A stretch of DNA of 64,000 bases, taken from the NCBI RefSeq assembly GCF_006494535.1, contig NZ_VHIQ01000006.1, positions 186,001 through 250,000 on the forward strand, written 5' to 3'. The stretch is from Paucihalobacter ruber. GTDB taxonomy: Bacteria; Bacteroidota; Bacteroidia; Flavobacteriales; Flavobacteriaceae. The translations under genes and the position numbers were made by a program. The notes below the pieces were generated by a model, which made no database searches, was not told where the DNA came from, and worked only from the letters and a program-made list of their open reading frames with translations. Numbering within the stretch: position 1 is the first letter of the stretch; the number at the start of each line of letters is the position of its first letter. Below are positions 36,439 through 45,815 of this stretch, in pieces.

Positions 36439-37088
36439 GTATACTGCTCAAGCCATTTTTTAAAGTCGAAAAAATTGGAAGGTGCCACACCATGACCAAC
36501 CGGGTACTCTTTGTATACGTGGTTGATTTTTAGGGATTCTAAAAAAGGCGATGTTTTTCTCGCCCATTCCACAGGTATTACCTGATCTGAAGATCCGTGA
36601 GAACAAAAAATATGGAGTTTATCATATGACTTGGCTATTAAATCTTCAGGAAGAATGGCAGTATTCACATAGCCGCTTAAGGCGATCACATTTTTTACTT
36701 TTTCGGGGTAAGATAAGGCTACAGCGAGGCTTAAAATACAGCCTTGGCTGAAGCCAAGTAAAGTAACGTTGTTGGCATTACAATTGTAGGCTTCAACAGC
36801 CTCATCAATACATTTGGCAATTAAATCTCTTGAAGTTGCTGCCTGCTCATTGTTACTCCACTTGCCTTGTTCTGCATCAAAATTAATTTCGTACCAGGCA
36901 TTGCCAAATGGCGCCATACCAAATGGTGCTCTTAACGACACAATACAATAGCGCTCATCTAATTCGCCTGCAAAACTGAACAAATCATTTTCGTCGCTGC
37001 CGTAACCGTGGCACATGATGATAAGCGGTGCATTACTTTGAAGATGTGATGGTCTGTAATTATGGGGTAAACTGAGTTGTTTAGGCAT
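36435..37088 (-). CDS. Carboxylesterase / phospholipase-like alpha/beta hydrolase
   Basis: The 217-residue protein matches the small carboxylesterase family (YpfH/EstB type). HGYGSDENDLFSFAGEL forms the oxyanion region, GFSQGCILSL carries the nucleophile Ser114, SSDQVIPV probably gives the aspartate and GHGVAP the histidine. No signal peptide. It is the last gene of a four-gene minus-strand run with the BatA-type protein, dihydroorotase homologue and Tic20-like protein; intergenic gaps are 1-2 nt or overlapping. The natural ester is unknown. Confidence 0.88.
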   Translation of the reverse strand: MPKQLSLPHNYRPSHLQSNAPLIIMCHGYGSDENDLFSFAGELDERYCIVSLRAPFGMAPFGNAWYEINFDAEQGKWSNNEQAATSRDLIAKCIDEAVEAYNCNANNVTLLGFSQGCILSLAVALSYPEKVKNVIALSGYVNTAILPEDLIAKSYDKLHIFCSHGSSDQVIPVEWARKTSPFLESLKINHVYKEYPVGHGVAPSNFFDFKKWLEQYT

Positions 37089-37089
37089 T

Positions 37090-37413
37090 TTATTTTAAGG
37101 TTTTAAACCATTCTTGAAATTTGGGTCCGAGATAGGGAATAAGCCGATATTGACCTCTTACGGCACCCAATAAACTATGAAACCAGGCTGCAACCGTGAT
37201 AAAATACAACACAGTGCCAAAAATAGAGTCTACGTATTTTTCGGTAATGTTAGAAACGGCCAGCATGATTAAAAGTCCGATCATTTGGCGGGCGTGAAAA
37301 AACACAAATTCGTTGCGTTTTTCCATGTTCATTGTAATCCCTATGAGTAAACCTATAAAGGTGAAATAACAAATGATGGCCAGTGTTTTTCCTTCTTTTA
37401 TAACAGTATCCAT
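37090..37413 (-). CDS. DUF4870/Tic20-like small membrane protein
   Basis: The 107-residue protein has about three hydrophobic helices (GKTLAIICYFTFIGLLIGI, ARQMIGLLIMLAVSN, GTVLYFITVAAWFHSLLGAV) and the FFHARQM and YLGPKFQEWFK segments seen in DUF4870/Tic20-like bacterial proteins. Function unknown. It is tightly packed between the dihydroorotase homologue (2 nt) and the esterase gene (1 nt). Confidence 0.75.
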   Translation of the reverse strand: MDTVIKEGKTLAIICYFTFIGLLIGITMNMEKRNEFVFFHARQMIGLLIMLAVSNITEKYVDSIFGTVLYFITVAAWFHSLLGAVRGQYRLIPYLGPKFQEWFKTLK

Positions 37414-37415
37414 TT

Positions 37416-38675
37416 TTAACTTTGTTTGATTAATAAGTAACCGTTCGCGTAAATACCGTAGGCTTCGCCTATTAAAGTTTCATTTAAAAAACAGGTGTTT
37501 TTAGAGGTTGATAAAATCTTCTTTTCGGTAAATGTATAAGATTTATCGGGGTTAAAGAAACTTAAATCGGCCGACTCTCCTTCGTTGATGGTATTGTGGT
37601 TGAAGCCAAACCTCAATTTTCCGGCCGTGAGTAATTTAACGGTTTGCTCAGTTGAATATATTCTATTCAAGGCTCCAAAAGCACTTTCTAAGCCAATACT
37701 TCCAAACATGGCGTGATCAAATTCTACATTTTTATGCTCTATATCAATGGGGTTGTGGTCTGTGCAAACCATGTCTATGGTACCATCGTTTAGCCCTTCA
37801 ATTAAGGCGTCTAAATCGGTTTGGGTGCGCAACGGCGGTAGTAATTTGTAATTGGTATTGAAATCTTTTAACAAGTCATCGGTTAGTAAGAGGTTGTGTA
37901 TGGCCACGCTGCAGGTTACATCCATACCCTTTTGTTTGGCAGCTCTAATCAGCGCTACAGACTCGGCGCTTGAAATGGTTGGAATGTGCAGTTTTCCGCC
38001 TGTGTACTCTAAAATATGTAAGTTTCGGGCTATTTGAAGTGATTCGGCTAATGCCGGAATACCTTTTAACCCCAGGTGTGTACTGGCAATATGTTCGTGC
38101 ATCATACCGCTACCTGCAATTTTTGATTCTTGCGAAAAATCGCATACCAAACCGCCAAAGGTATCGGCGTATTGCAGTGCAATTTTAAACAAATTTGGGT
38201 TGGCTATCGGCTTTTGATAGTCGTAAAATGCTACAGCGCCGGCATTGTGCATGTCAAACATTTCGGCCAAATCGGTACCCTTGCTTTCTTTGGTTAAAGC
38301 ACCAACAGGCAGTAAGGTTACCGGTTGATTTTTAGCTTGCTGCTTTAAATAATTGATATCGGCTTTACTGTCTATTACCGGATTGGTGTTGGCATTAACC
38401 GCCACTGCCGTAAAACCTGACAATGCCGCAGTTTTTAATCCGTTGGCAAGGGTTTCGCGTTCTTCATATCCGGGTTCTCCAAAACTCACACTGCTGTCGA
38501 ACCAGCCGGTTGACACATGCAAATTTTCTAAGGCTACAACCGGGTAGTTTTGGGTGTTTTCAATAGACTTAGCTATCTTATTAATGCGTTTGTTTTCAAT
38601 TAAAATATCAACTGTTTCACCGTTAAATTTACTGTTGTGATCAATGATGGTGGCCGACTTTATTAAGATATTCAT
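37416..38675 (-). CDS. Dihydroorotase-family amidohydrolase lacking the HxH metal motif
   Basis: The 419-residue protein aligns by eye with multifunctional-type dihydroorotase: STGWFDSSVSFGEPGYEERET, VNANTNPVIDSKADI, GMMHEHIAST, IHNLLLTDD, CTDHNPIDIEHK. However, the usual D-x-H-x-H zinc ligands are D60-S-S-V-S64, both histidines being serine, and the PHH-type block also lost a histidine. The family enzyme closes carbamoyl-aspartate to dihydroorotate in pyrimidine synthesis. This copy may be a catalytically weak or structural PyrC-like subunit, or a divergent enzyme. It overlaps the BatA-type gene by 4 nt (ATGA). Confidence 0.82.
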   Translation of the reverse strand: MNILIKSATIIDHNSKFNGETVDILIENKRINKIAKSIENTQNYPVVALENLHVSTGWFDSSVSFGEPGYEERETLANGLKTAALSGFTAVAVNANTNPVIDSKADINYLKQQAKNQPVTLLPVGALTKESKGTDLAEMFDMHNAGAVAFYDYQKPIANPNLFKIALQYADTFGGLVCDFSQESKIAGSGMMHEHIASTHLGLKGIPALAESLQIARNLHILEYTGGKLHIPTISSAESVALIRAAKQKGMDVTCSVAIHNLLLTDDLLKDFNTNYKLLPPLRTQTDLDALIEGLNDGTIDMVCTDHNPIDIEHKNVEFDHAMFGSIGLESAFGALNRIYSTEQTVKLLTAGKLRFGFNHNTINEGESADLSFFNPDKSYTFTEKKILSTSKNTCFLNETLIGEAYGIYANGYLLIKQS

Positions 38676-40594
38676 TTAAAAAATTTTAAGATCAGCATTT
38701 CAATTAATAAGAAGCACAGGGCAAAAATAACAAACCATTTCCATAAACCGTTTATCTCGCCCGCACTTTTTACGCTGTTAATGGCATTGACTACATTATT
38801 AAAATAATTGGCACCAACAGTATTTTGAACATCTTGGTAGTTGAGTTGGCTCTCGCTGCGGTTGTAATTATAACTCAAGTGTCCCAGCAAATTTTCTTTT
38901 AAAAGAACATCAACAATACCCGATGTTTCAGGAAATTCATTAGTGGTAATTTGCACCTTATTGTTGAATACCTGTTGCAGGGGTATTACAGACGATTCGG
39001 CATTTTTTAATGTGATAATATCGTCACCACCAATACTTACATCTATATCAATTATATTGGTGTTGCCAATGTTGTAGTAAAGCTGCGGCAGCTGTAAGCT
39101 TTGCACTGCCATGTTGTAAAATATGGGTACAATAAGCGGCGATTGTTTAAAATTAGATTGCCCATCGTTGAGTGCTGCAGAAAACACATAGACATTGTTG
39201 ACCACCGATAAAAATGCGCTGTTATCTTCATAACTCAAAATAGCATTGGTATTAGACACTTTTTTAAAGTAGCTGTTAACTTTTGGGTATTGAAAGTTAT
39301 CAACCGTTTTATCGAATACGCCTTCTAATAAAGGATGCGAAAAGTTGATGTTTGAAATGCGTTTATCAATTTCGAATTTGTCTGTATATGTAGGTGCGTT
39401 AAGATTGTTGAGCAAGTTATTATATTGAATTACATCGGCGTTTTCAGAAGGTATAACTACCAAATGTCCGCCATTGTCACGAAAACTTTTAAGTGAACTA
39501 ATTAGGTTATTTGGGATGTTGGGCAGTTCGTTAAGCACAATTAAATTTTGATCAGCAATTAGATTGTAGTTTAAATTATCGAGCTGAAACGATTTAAAAT
39601 CGAAGTCTTCACCATTATATAATTTATACAGGAAGGCATCATCGGTTTGATTAACGGCCAACACTTTTATTGTTTTGTTGCTATTGATATTGAAGTAGAA
39701 GTTGTTGTCAAAACTCAGGTAGTCATCTTCAATTTGAAGTTTGCCATTAAATTTTTGGTTGGCCGGTATTGTAAAACTAACGCTGTTGTTGTCTTCAAAA
39801 TTAATGGCCGTTTTTGCCACCAAGTCGTTGAAGTTGTATAGGGCCACCGCAATTTCGATATAAGCTTTGCCTTGCCGGCTCATGAACACTTGTAATTCGT
39901 GATTGTCTAGATTGGTTTTATCAATGGCAACACTATCAATGCTAACGTTGCTGCTTTCCTGTGGTTTTAATTGCACCAGGTTAATGTTAATATCGTTTAG
40001 ATTTTCAATTTTAAAAGGGTCATTTTGCTGCTGAAAATCTGAGATAATTACCAGGTTTTTACTAGTATCGGTTTGATTGCTAAACATTCTCTCGGCGTTA
40101 AGAATAGCAGCATTATATGGTAATTGTTGGGTGCTGAAATTGATGTCTATCAACTCGTTTTTAATGGCTTTTAAGCTGGTATTGGTAAAGGTTTTATCGT
40201 TGGTAAACAGCGAGATAACTTGATCTTCAGGTATGGTATTGATTAGTTCGGTAATGGCGGTATTGAGCAAAGAGCCATTGCTGCCTTTGGCCTCCATGCT
40301 GAACGAATTATCTAAGTAAATAACCGTTTCCTGTACTGTTTTAAAGTTGTTGATGTTGTTGGTAAAGGGTTGCGCAAATGCCAGAACAATGCAGGCCAGA
40401 AGTCCCATACGGGTTAATAAAACAAGCCATTTTTTTAGCTGCGAACTTTTACGTGTTTGCATTTCAAGCGCCTTCAAAAACTTAACATTGGTAAAGGCTA
40501 CCTTTTTAAATCTTCGCAACTGAAACAGGTGAATAATTATTGGAATGAGCAGTAAAAGTAGCGCGTATAGTAGTTCGGGATGTTGAAACTGCAT
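38672..40594 (-). CDS. BatA-domain membrane protein (vWA-like)
   Basis: The 640-residue protein opens MQFQHPELLYALLLLLIPIIIHLFQLRRFKKVAFTNVKFLK, the 'aerotolerance regulator N-terminal' double-helix BatA motif. A vWA-like domain follows (IYLDNSFSMEAKGS, the DxSxS metal site), then a long beta-rich periplasmic part and a final transmembrane helix (FVIFALCFLLIEMLIL). It is anchored at both ends in the inner membrane. No MoxR ATPase or other Bat genes are next to it. It heads the operon with the dihydroorotase homologue. Confidence 0.88.
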   Translation of the reverse strand: MQFQHPELLYALLLLLIPIIIHLFQLRRFKKVAFTNVKFLKALEMQTRKSSQLKKWLVLLTRMGLLACIVLAFAQPFTNNINNFKTVQETVIYLDNSFSMEAKGSNGSLLNTAITELINTIPEDQVISLFTNDKTFTNTSLKAIKNELIDINFSTQQLPYNAAILNAERMFSNQTDTSKNLVIISDFQQQNDPFKIENLNDININLVQLKPQESSNVSIDSVAIDKTNLDNHELQVFMSRQGKAYIEIAVALYNFNDLVAKTAINFEDNNSVSFTIPANQKFNGKLQIEDDYLSFDNNFYFNINSNKTIKVLAVNQTDDAFLYKLYNGEDFDFKSFQLDNLNYNLIADQNLIVLNELPNIPNNLISSLKSFRDNGGHLVVIPSENADVIQYNNLLNNLNAPTYTDKFEIDKRISNINFSHPLLEGVFDKTVDNFQYPKVNSYFKKVSNTNAILSYEDNSAFLSVVNNVYVFSAALNDGQSNFKQSPLIVPIFYNMAVQSLQLPQLYYNIGNTNIIDIDVSIGGDDIITLKNAESSVIPLQQVFNNKVQITTNEFPETSGIVDVLLKENLLGHLSYNYNRSESQLNYQDVQNTVGANYFNNVVNAINSVKSAGEINGLWKWFVIFALCFLLIEMLILKFFK

Positions 40595-41506
40595 GATTTG
40601 TTTTTAACCTTTCAAAATTACGAAAATACTGATAATAAAGGGTAGGTACTATAGATTTAAGTACTCCAAATTAAAAATACCAAACTTGGTCAGGATGACT
40701 ATCGGATTTGTAAAATCAATTGAAAAGTTTTAATACTGTTTAACTTAGTTTGAAACAATTTGATACACAACTTCTGTTTTTTTAATGGGTTTTGTTTGGG
40801 TTTTGTTCGAGAATTATTTTACTCAGGCTTTGGTGTATTTTTAAAAAAGCGGCTTGATCCGAGCAAATATGTTTATACTTAACTCAAACTAAAGTACTAA
40901 AATGTAAGTATGAACATAAAACAAGCTAATCGGTAAATGGACAGTGTGAAACACTTTCAAATCCCTCACTACGTATAGCTGAGACATTCACTTACAAATT
41001 CAAAACAATCCCAAAGCAGGACTAATTAACTTTAAAATTTCAGCCTTCATAAACATGAAGGATTCAATCAACTCGAAAACTATGCTAACAACCTAGCAGA
41101 ACTAAAGCACTTTAATACCTGTCCAAGTTTTTAGTCTCATATCTAAACTAAATATGTTGTTAGTTTAGGCGTTTTCATCATTGGTTAAATTTTAATAAAA
41201 CATCAAATCAATAAATATTTTACAGTTAAATGCTTCATTATTAATTATATTTTCATTAACTTTACAAGTATTGAATGTTTAACATACCAATATTTATATT
41301 GGGTTAATTGATTTTCGAAAATCAAACCAAAGCATCAAGTCAAAATCTTAATAATGTGGTAATTGTTTATAATTTACTAACATTCAACTGATGCAAAGAC
41401 CTCCTACAAGCCATTAAATAAACATTCAAATAAGTTTGTTAATACCTCATAATTATGGGTGTTAAAGGGCGTAAGAATCTTTTGTTTTATAAAAAATATG
41501 ATATCA
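40595..41506. other. Long gene-free region (about 910 bp)
   Basis: No coding frame of note was found on either strand. It contains a 7-bp hairpin CCTTCAT-AAAC-ATGAAGG around 41043-41060 and a perfect 18-bp palindrome TTGATTTTCGAAAATCAA at 41308-41325. Base composition is AT-rich but not extreme. It could hold an unrecognised non-coding RNA, a decayed gene or a long leader of the lipoprotein gene. Confidence 0.6.
41308..41325. promoter_or_regulatory. Perfect 18-bp palindrome in the long spacer
   Basis: TTGATTTTCGAAAATCAA is a perfect inverted repeat, about 180 nt before the lipoprotein start. It could be an operator; no clear -7 box accompanies it. Confidence 0.35.
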
Positions 41507-41911
41507 ATGAAAACAATAAATTTTTTTGCTTTTGTGGTCGTGATGATGTTCATGACGTCTTGTGCAGAAACTATTAAGTTTCCTGTATCTGAAGTAACCC
41601 CAGCGGCAGATATTACCGCTAAAGTTACAAAACAAGGTAAACCTAATTATTTGGTTACTCTTGAAGCCAACAATTTGGCAGCCCCTGAACGTTTAGAACC
41701 ACCCAAAAGTATTTATGTAATATGGGCAGTTTCTGAGGCAGGTGTTGTGCGAAACGTAGGTCATTTTACTCAAGAAAACGCAGTGAAGGCAACTTATAAA
41801 GCCTCATTTCCTTATAAACCTGTTGAAGTTTTTATTACAGCAGAAACTAATGAGGGTAATTGTTTACCCGAAGGCGTAGAGATATCGAGAGTTATACTCA
41901 TAAAATCTTAA
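41507..41911 (+). CDS. Small lipoprotein, unknown function
   Basis: The 134-residue protein starts MKTINFFAFVVVMMFMTSC, a signal peptide ending in a lipobox (MTSC, lipid-anchored Cys19), so it is an envelope lipoprotein. The mature part is a small beta-rich domain (SIYVIWAVSEAGVVRNVGHFTQ, YKPVEVFITAETNE). The start at 41507 was chosen because it directly precedes the signal peptide; longer readings from 41459 add unrelated residues. It leads a run with the coiled-coil and DUF2254 genes. Family not recognised. Confidence 0.78.
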   Translation: MKTINFFAFVVVMMFMTSCAETIKFPVSEVTPAADITAKVTKQGKPNYLVTLEANNLAAPERLEPPKSIYVIWAVSEAGVVRNVGHFTQENAVKATYKASFPYKPVEVFITAETNEGNCLPEGVEISRVILIKS

Positions 41912-42013
41912 TGAGCATATTAAATTAAGATTATGAAGTACTGTTATAGGTTACCTTCATTTAATGAAATAACTTTTTACTAAAAACAATTATTAACTTT
42001 TAAATATATAAAA

Positions 42014-42298
42014 ATGAATAAACAAGAATTTAAAGCCAAAGCAAGTCAAAAAATCGATGAAATTTCAGCAAAAATAAATGAGCTTAAAGCTCAAAAAGAA
42101 TCGGTTAAGCAGGATGTTAAGTCGCAATTCAACGAATCACTACATGATTTGGAACTTAAAAAATCTGAATTGGAAAACAAATACGAAGATTTGCAAAATA
42201 GCTCAGAAGATAAGTGGGAAGAAGCCAAAGTCGCCTTTTCAGAGGCATCAGATTCTTTTAAAGAAGGTTTTAAGAATATAACTTCTGTATTTTCTTAA
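42014..42298 (+). CDS. Coiled-coil protein, unknown function
   Basis: The 94-residue protein is almost wholly helical and charged, with a long coiled coil (about residues 5-70: KASQKIDEISAKINELKAQK then LELKKSELENKYEDLQ) and a C-terminal SFKEGFKNITSVFS that may be amphipathic. No signal peptide or membrane helix. Similar short coiled-coil proteins appear with stress-related envelope genes in Bacteroidetes. It is followed by a terminator-like hairpin at 42308-42343. Confidence 0.75.
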   Translation: MNKQEFKAKASQKIDEISAKINELKAQKESVKQDVKSQFNESLHDLELKKSELENKYEDLQNSSEDKWEEAKVAFSEASDSFKEGFKNITSVFS

Positions 42299-42307
42299 TT
42301 TAGTACC

Positions 42308-42343
42308 ACAGGACCTGCAAAGTTAGTTGAAGGTCCTGTTTTA
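42308..42343 (+). terminator. Hairpin terminator after the coiled-coil gene
   Basis: ACAGGACCT and AGGTCCTGT form a perfect 9-bp stem with a 14-nt loop, followed by TTTAT. The T run is short, so termination may be partial. Confidence 0.65.
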
Positions 42344-42451
42344 TAATGTCGCAATATTTAGAACGTATGTTACATCGTTATGGAATATTTAAAAATAAAA
42401 CCAACTGTTAGTATCGATTTAAACAATTTTGAATCATAAAAATATTCCCGG

Positions 42452-43762
42452 ATGAAAAAATTGCTATTTTATTGGAAACAGCTAAAGGCTACTTTCTGGT
42501 TTTTACCAATGCTTATCATTTCTTTTTCAATTTTTTTATCCGTTGGTCTGGTTTCCTTGGATAATAACATCAATATTTCCTTTGAAGGATGGTTGCGATT
42601 TTTTTTGGTGAATAGTTCAGATTCAGCTCGAAGTATTCTAACAACTATTTCAGGGGCAATGATAGGCGTTGCAGGTACTGTTTTTTCCGTGACATTGGTT
42701 GCCTTAACCTTGGCCTCTTCGCAATTTGGTCCGAGACTTATCAAAAACTTTATGTATGTTAAGCTCAATCAAATAGTTTTAGGGTCGTATGTTTCTACCT
42801 ATTTGTACTGTTTGCTGGTATTGAATGCTATTAAAGACAATGAAAATTATACCTTCATTCCGACAATTTCAATATTTGTAGCCATATTAGCAACTGTATT
42901 CAATATTATTTTGTTGATTATATTTATTCATCAAATTGCCATTAGCATACAGGCAGATCGAGTAGTGTCGGATATTTCAAATTTTATAGAAAATCAAGTT
43001 AAGAATCTTTTTCCTGATAAAATTGGAGAGTACATGAACGAAGATATGTTTATAGATACTGCCAAAATTATTTCACAATATAAACATAGTACTATTCTTA
43101 AATCACCCAAAAGTGGTTATTTGCAAAATATAGACAATCAGGCACTTTTAAAGATTGTTGAAAAACATGATTCGCTAATAGAGATAAATTATAAAACGGG
43201 CGATTTTTTCGTTAAAGATCTTGAAATTGGTGTAATTCATTCGCATGAGTTGTGGGAAGAAAATGCCATTAATCAACTTATAGGTCAATTTGTTATTGGT
43301 AAAACAAAAACATCGCAGCAAGACATTGAATTTTCCATTCATCAAATGGTTGAAATTGCTGCCAGAGCACTTTCAACCGGTGTGAACGATCCCTATACAG
43401 CCATTTCTTGTGTTGATCATCTAACAGCAGTAATGTGCTATTTAGCCGAAGCCCAGTTTCCTTCAAAGTACCGTTACGACCAATCAAAACAACTAAGAGT
43501 AATTGCCGAAAATTTAGATTTTGAAGGGGTTTTAGATGCAGCGTTTAATCAAATTAGACAATTTTCAACCGGAAGCACAGCTGTTATCATAAGACTGATG
43601 GAGGCGCAAATCACAATTTTAAAATTCACAAAAACTAAAAGTCATAAAAAAGCACTGATCAAGCATGCTGAAATGATTTTAACAGTTGGTAAACAAACCA
43701 TAAAAGAAAAGAATGATCTTGATGATCTTGAAGAAAGAGCTAAAAAGATTTTAAATAATTAA
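42452..43762 (+). CDS. DUF2254 family membrane protein
   Basis: The 436-residue protein has four N-terminal membrane helices (about residues 12-35, 63-90, 105-125 and 132-160) and a soluble C-terminal part. ISGAMIGVAGTVFSVTLVALTLASSQFGPR is the DUF2254 hallmark, and STGVNDPYTAISCVDHL is also conserved. The family is thought to be inner-membrane; function unknown. It lies between the coiled-coil gene and an AI-2E family permease. Confidence 0.9.
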   Translation: MKKLLFYWKQLKATFWFLPMLIISFSIFLSVGLVSLDNNINISFEGWLRFFLVNSSDSARSILTTISGAMIGVAGTVFSVTLVALTLASSQFGPRLIKNFMYVKLNQIVLGSYVSTYLYCLLVLNAIKDNENYTFIPTISIFVAILATVFNIILLIIFIHQIAISIQADRVVSDISNFIENQVKNLFPDKIGEYMNEDMFIDTAKIISQYKHSTILKSPKSGYLQNIDNQALLKIVEKHDSLIEINYKTGDFFVKDLEIGVIHSHELWEENAINQLIGQFVIGKTKTSQQDIEFSIHQMVEIAARALSTGVNDPYTAISCVDHLTAVMCYLAEAQFPSKYRYDQSKQLRVIAENLDFEGVLDAAFNQIRQFSTGSTAVIIRLMEAQITILKFTKTKSHKKALIKHAEMILTVGKQTIKEKNDLDDLEERAKKILNN

Positions 43763-43919
43763 ACTTGTAAACATTAGTATGAATGTTTATTTGTAACAAC
43801 AAACTTTAATAAATTAATTAGAAGTTATAACGCAAAATCAAAATATATGCAGGTTGAATGGCATTAAACGGTCAAAACATAGCAATAAAATAAAAAAAAG
43901 CTCCGGTATAACAACATAA

Positions 43920-45053
43920 ATGACTCTTATGAATCTTTCAATTCAGAAACTTTTTTTTTCGGTTGCGACAGTTTTTGGACTGTTTGCAATTTTAATTCTG
44001 GCTAAATCAATACTCATACCTTTAGCTTTTGCCTTATTGTTTGCCTTTATTTTATACCCAATGGTGAAAAAGTTTCAAAAATGGGGTTTAAATGATATTT
44101 TGTCGGCTTTTATTTCAATCATCTCAGTCATATTGTTGTTGGGCGGAGTTATTTATTTGTTTTCGTCACAATTAATGTTACTATCACAAGAGTTTTCAAA
44201 ATTTAACGACAAAATCATCAATGCTTTTGCTAAACTTAGTATTTATATTAACGATCATAGTAGTTTCTCTAAAGAAATAGACGAAGATCAAATATTTAAC
44301 AGTACCAAAGATTGGCTGTTTGAGTCTTCCGGTGCCATTATAGAAAAGACTTTTACAAATACTACGGCCTTTATTGCCGGTTTAACCCTAACCATAATTT
44401 TCACCTTTTTAATTTTATTGTACCGAAATGGACTTATCATTGCGTTGAGTGCTTTTTCTTCACAAGAAAATAAAACTTCGGTAGTAGCCATGTATAAGTC
44501 CATACAACAGGTAGGTCAAAAATATCTAGGCGGAATGTTAACAGTGTTATTAATTATAGGATTAGCAAATTCTATAGGCTTGTGGATTATAGGTATTGAT
44601 AGTCCGTTTCTTTTTGGTTTTTTAGGAGCAATGTTATCTATTGTTCCATATGTGGGAACTGTTTCAGGAGCCATTATCCCCATGCTGCACGCTTTTGCAT
44701 CTAATGAGTCTTTATGGGTTTTATTTTCTATTGGTATTTTGTTTTGGTTTGTACAAATAATAACCGATAACTTTTTAAGTCCGAAAATTATTGGAAATCA
44801 TGTAAAAATAAATCCGTTTGCAGCGATATTATGTTTAATCATTGGTGCTTCGGTTTGGGGCATTGCAGGCATGATTTTATTTTTGCCTTACACGGCGATG
44901 TTTAAGGTGGTTTGCGAAAATTATAAGGAACTACAACCAATAGGACTTTTAATAGGAGATAAAAATTATGGCGAAAGCACTACTATTAAATTTGAATGGT
45001 TTAAAAAGATTAAAAATAAAATTTTAAACTTATTTAAAACAGTTAGAGAATGA
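43920..45053 (+). CDS. AI-2E family transporter (permease)
   Basis: The 377-residue protein has about eight membrane helices in the YdiK/TqsA layout. Blocks include ILIPLAFALLFAFILYPMVK near the start, FLGAMLSIVPYVGTVSGAIIP (family signature), ITDNFLSPKIIGNHVKINPFAAILCLIIGASVWGIAGMILFLP and a short basic tail. Family members export small molecules or sodium; the quorum-signal role does not extend to all. An alternative start is the ATG at 43929. No partner gene defines a substrate. Confidence 0.9.
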   Translation: MTLMNLSIQKLFFSVATVFGLFAILILAKSILIPLAFALLFAFILYPMVKKFQKWGLNDILSAFISIISVILLLGGVIYLFSSQLMLLSQEFSKFNDKIINAFAKLSIYINDHSSFSKEIDEDQIFNSTKDWLFESSGAIIEKTFTNTTAFIAGLTLTIIFTFLILLYRNGLIIALSAFSSQENKTSVVAMYKSIQQVGQKYLGGMLTVLLIIGLANSIGLWIIGIDSPFLFGFLGAMLSIVPYVGTVSGAIIPMLHAFASNESLWVLFSIGILFWFVQIITDNFLSPKIIGNHVKINPFAAILCLIIGASVWGIAGMILFLPYTAMFKVVCENYKELQPIGLLIGDKNYGESTTIKFEWFKKIKNKILNLFKTVRE

Positions 45054-45123
45054 GCATCTACCATTATTTAAAATCTGCATCATCATTTGATAAAATGCTT
45101 AATTTTAATTCAAGATTTTAAGA

Positions 45124-45741
45124 ATGACTGGAAATATGATTTTTAAAAGCGTACTGATAATAAGTCTGTACACCTCAATTGGCAGCTTTGCTCAATCTTA
45201 TGATGCTTTAGATTACCTGGTGTTGAAAACCGGCGATACGCTTTATGGCAAGATTGAATATAAAAAAGATACCGGTGTAAATTATAAATATTTGAATAAA
45301 ATAAGATTGACAAATGCACTTGGTAAACAAAAAAGATATAAAAGAGATCAAGTGGTAGCGTTCAGCACTAATAATTTTATTTACGAAGGTTTTTGGTTAA
45401 ATCAAGAGTCAGAAAGCTTGGTTTTATTGAATCCCAGGTACGAAATTGATGATAAAAATGGCGGCTATTATTTTTTGAAGGTTATGAGTAAAGGTACTTT
45501 AAGTTATTATCAATTAGAATGGTGGGAGCAAGGTGAGTCTTTGTTAATGTCTATGGATTTACTTAAAAAAGAAAAAGACCAATTTTTTATCAGAGCTACC
45601 CAAGGTTTATTTGGATTAAAAAGGAAAGTATTATCCAGTTATTTTAACGGCTGTCCTAGTTTAGCACAAAAAATTCAGCAAAAACAACTCAATCAAGTTT
45701 TTCAGGTTGTCGATTATTACAATAACAATTGTGTTAAATAG
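45124..45741 (+). CDS. Secreted protein of unknown function
   Basis: The 205-residue protein has an N-terminal signal peptide (IFKSVLIISLYTSIGSFAQS). A domain follows that starts YLVLKTGDTLYGKIEY, resembling the 'ktGd.l.G.i' opening seen in many flavobacterial exported proteins that form a small beta-barrel. The C-terminal third is helical with KIQQKQLNQVFQVVDYYN. The ATG at 45136 is a possible alternative start. Role unknown. Confidence 0.75.
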   Translation: MTGNMIFKSVLIISLYTSIGSFAQSYDALDYLVLKTGDTLYGKIEYKKDTGVNYKYLNKIRLTNALGKQKRYKRDQVVAFSTNNFIYEGFWLNQESESLVLLNPRYEIDDKNGGYYFLKVMSKGTLSYYQLEWWEQGESLLMSMDLLKKEKDQFFIRATQGLFGLKRKVLSSYFNGCPSLAQKIQQKQLNQVFQVVDYYNNNCVK

Positions 45742-45815
45742 TTTATCAAAGACTTGCTAAATCTTATAATACATCAGTAAATTTAAATATTTGATGTTGT
45801 AGCTTAACATAAATA

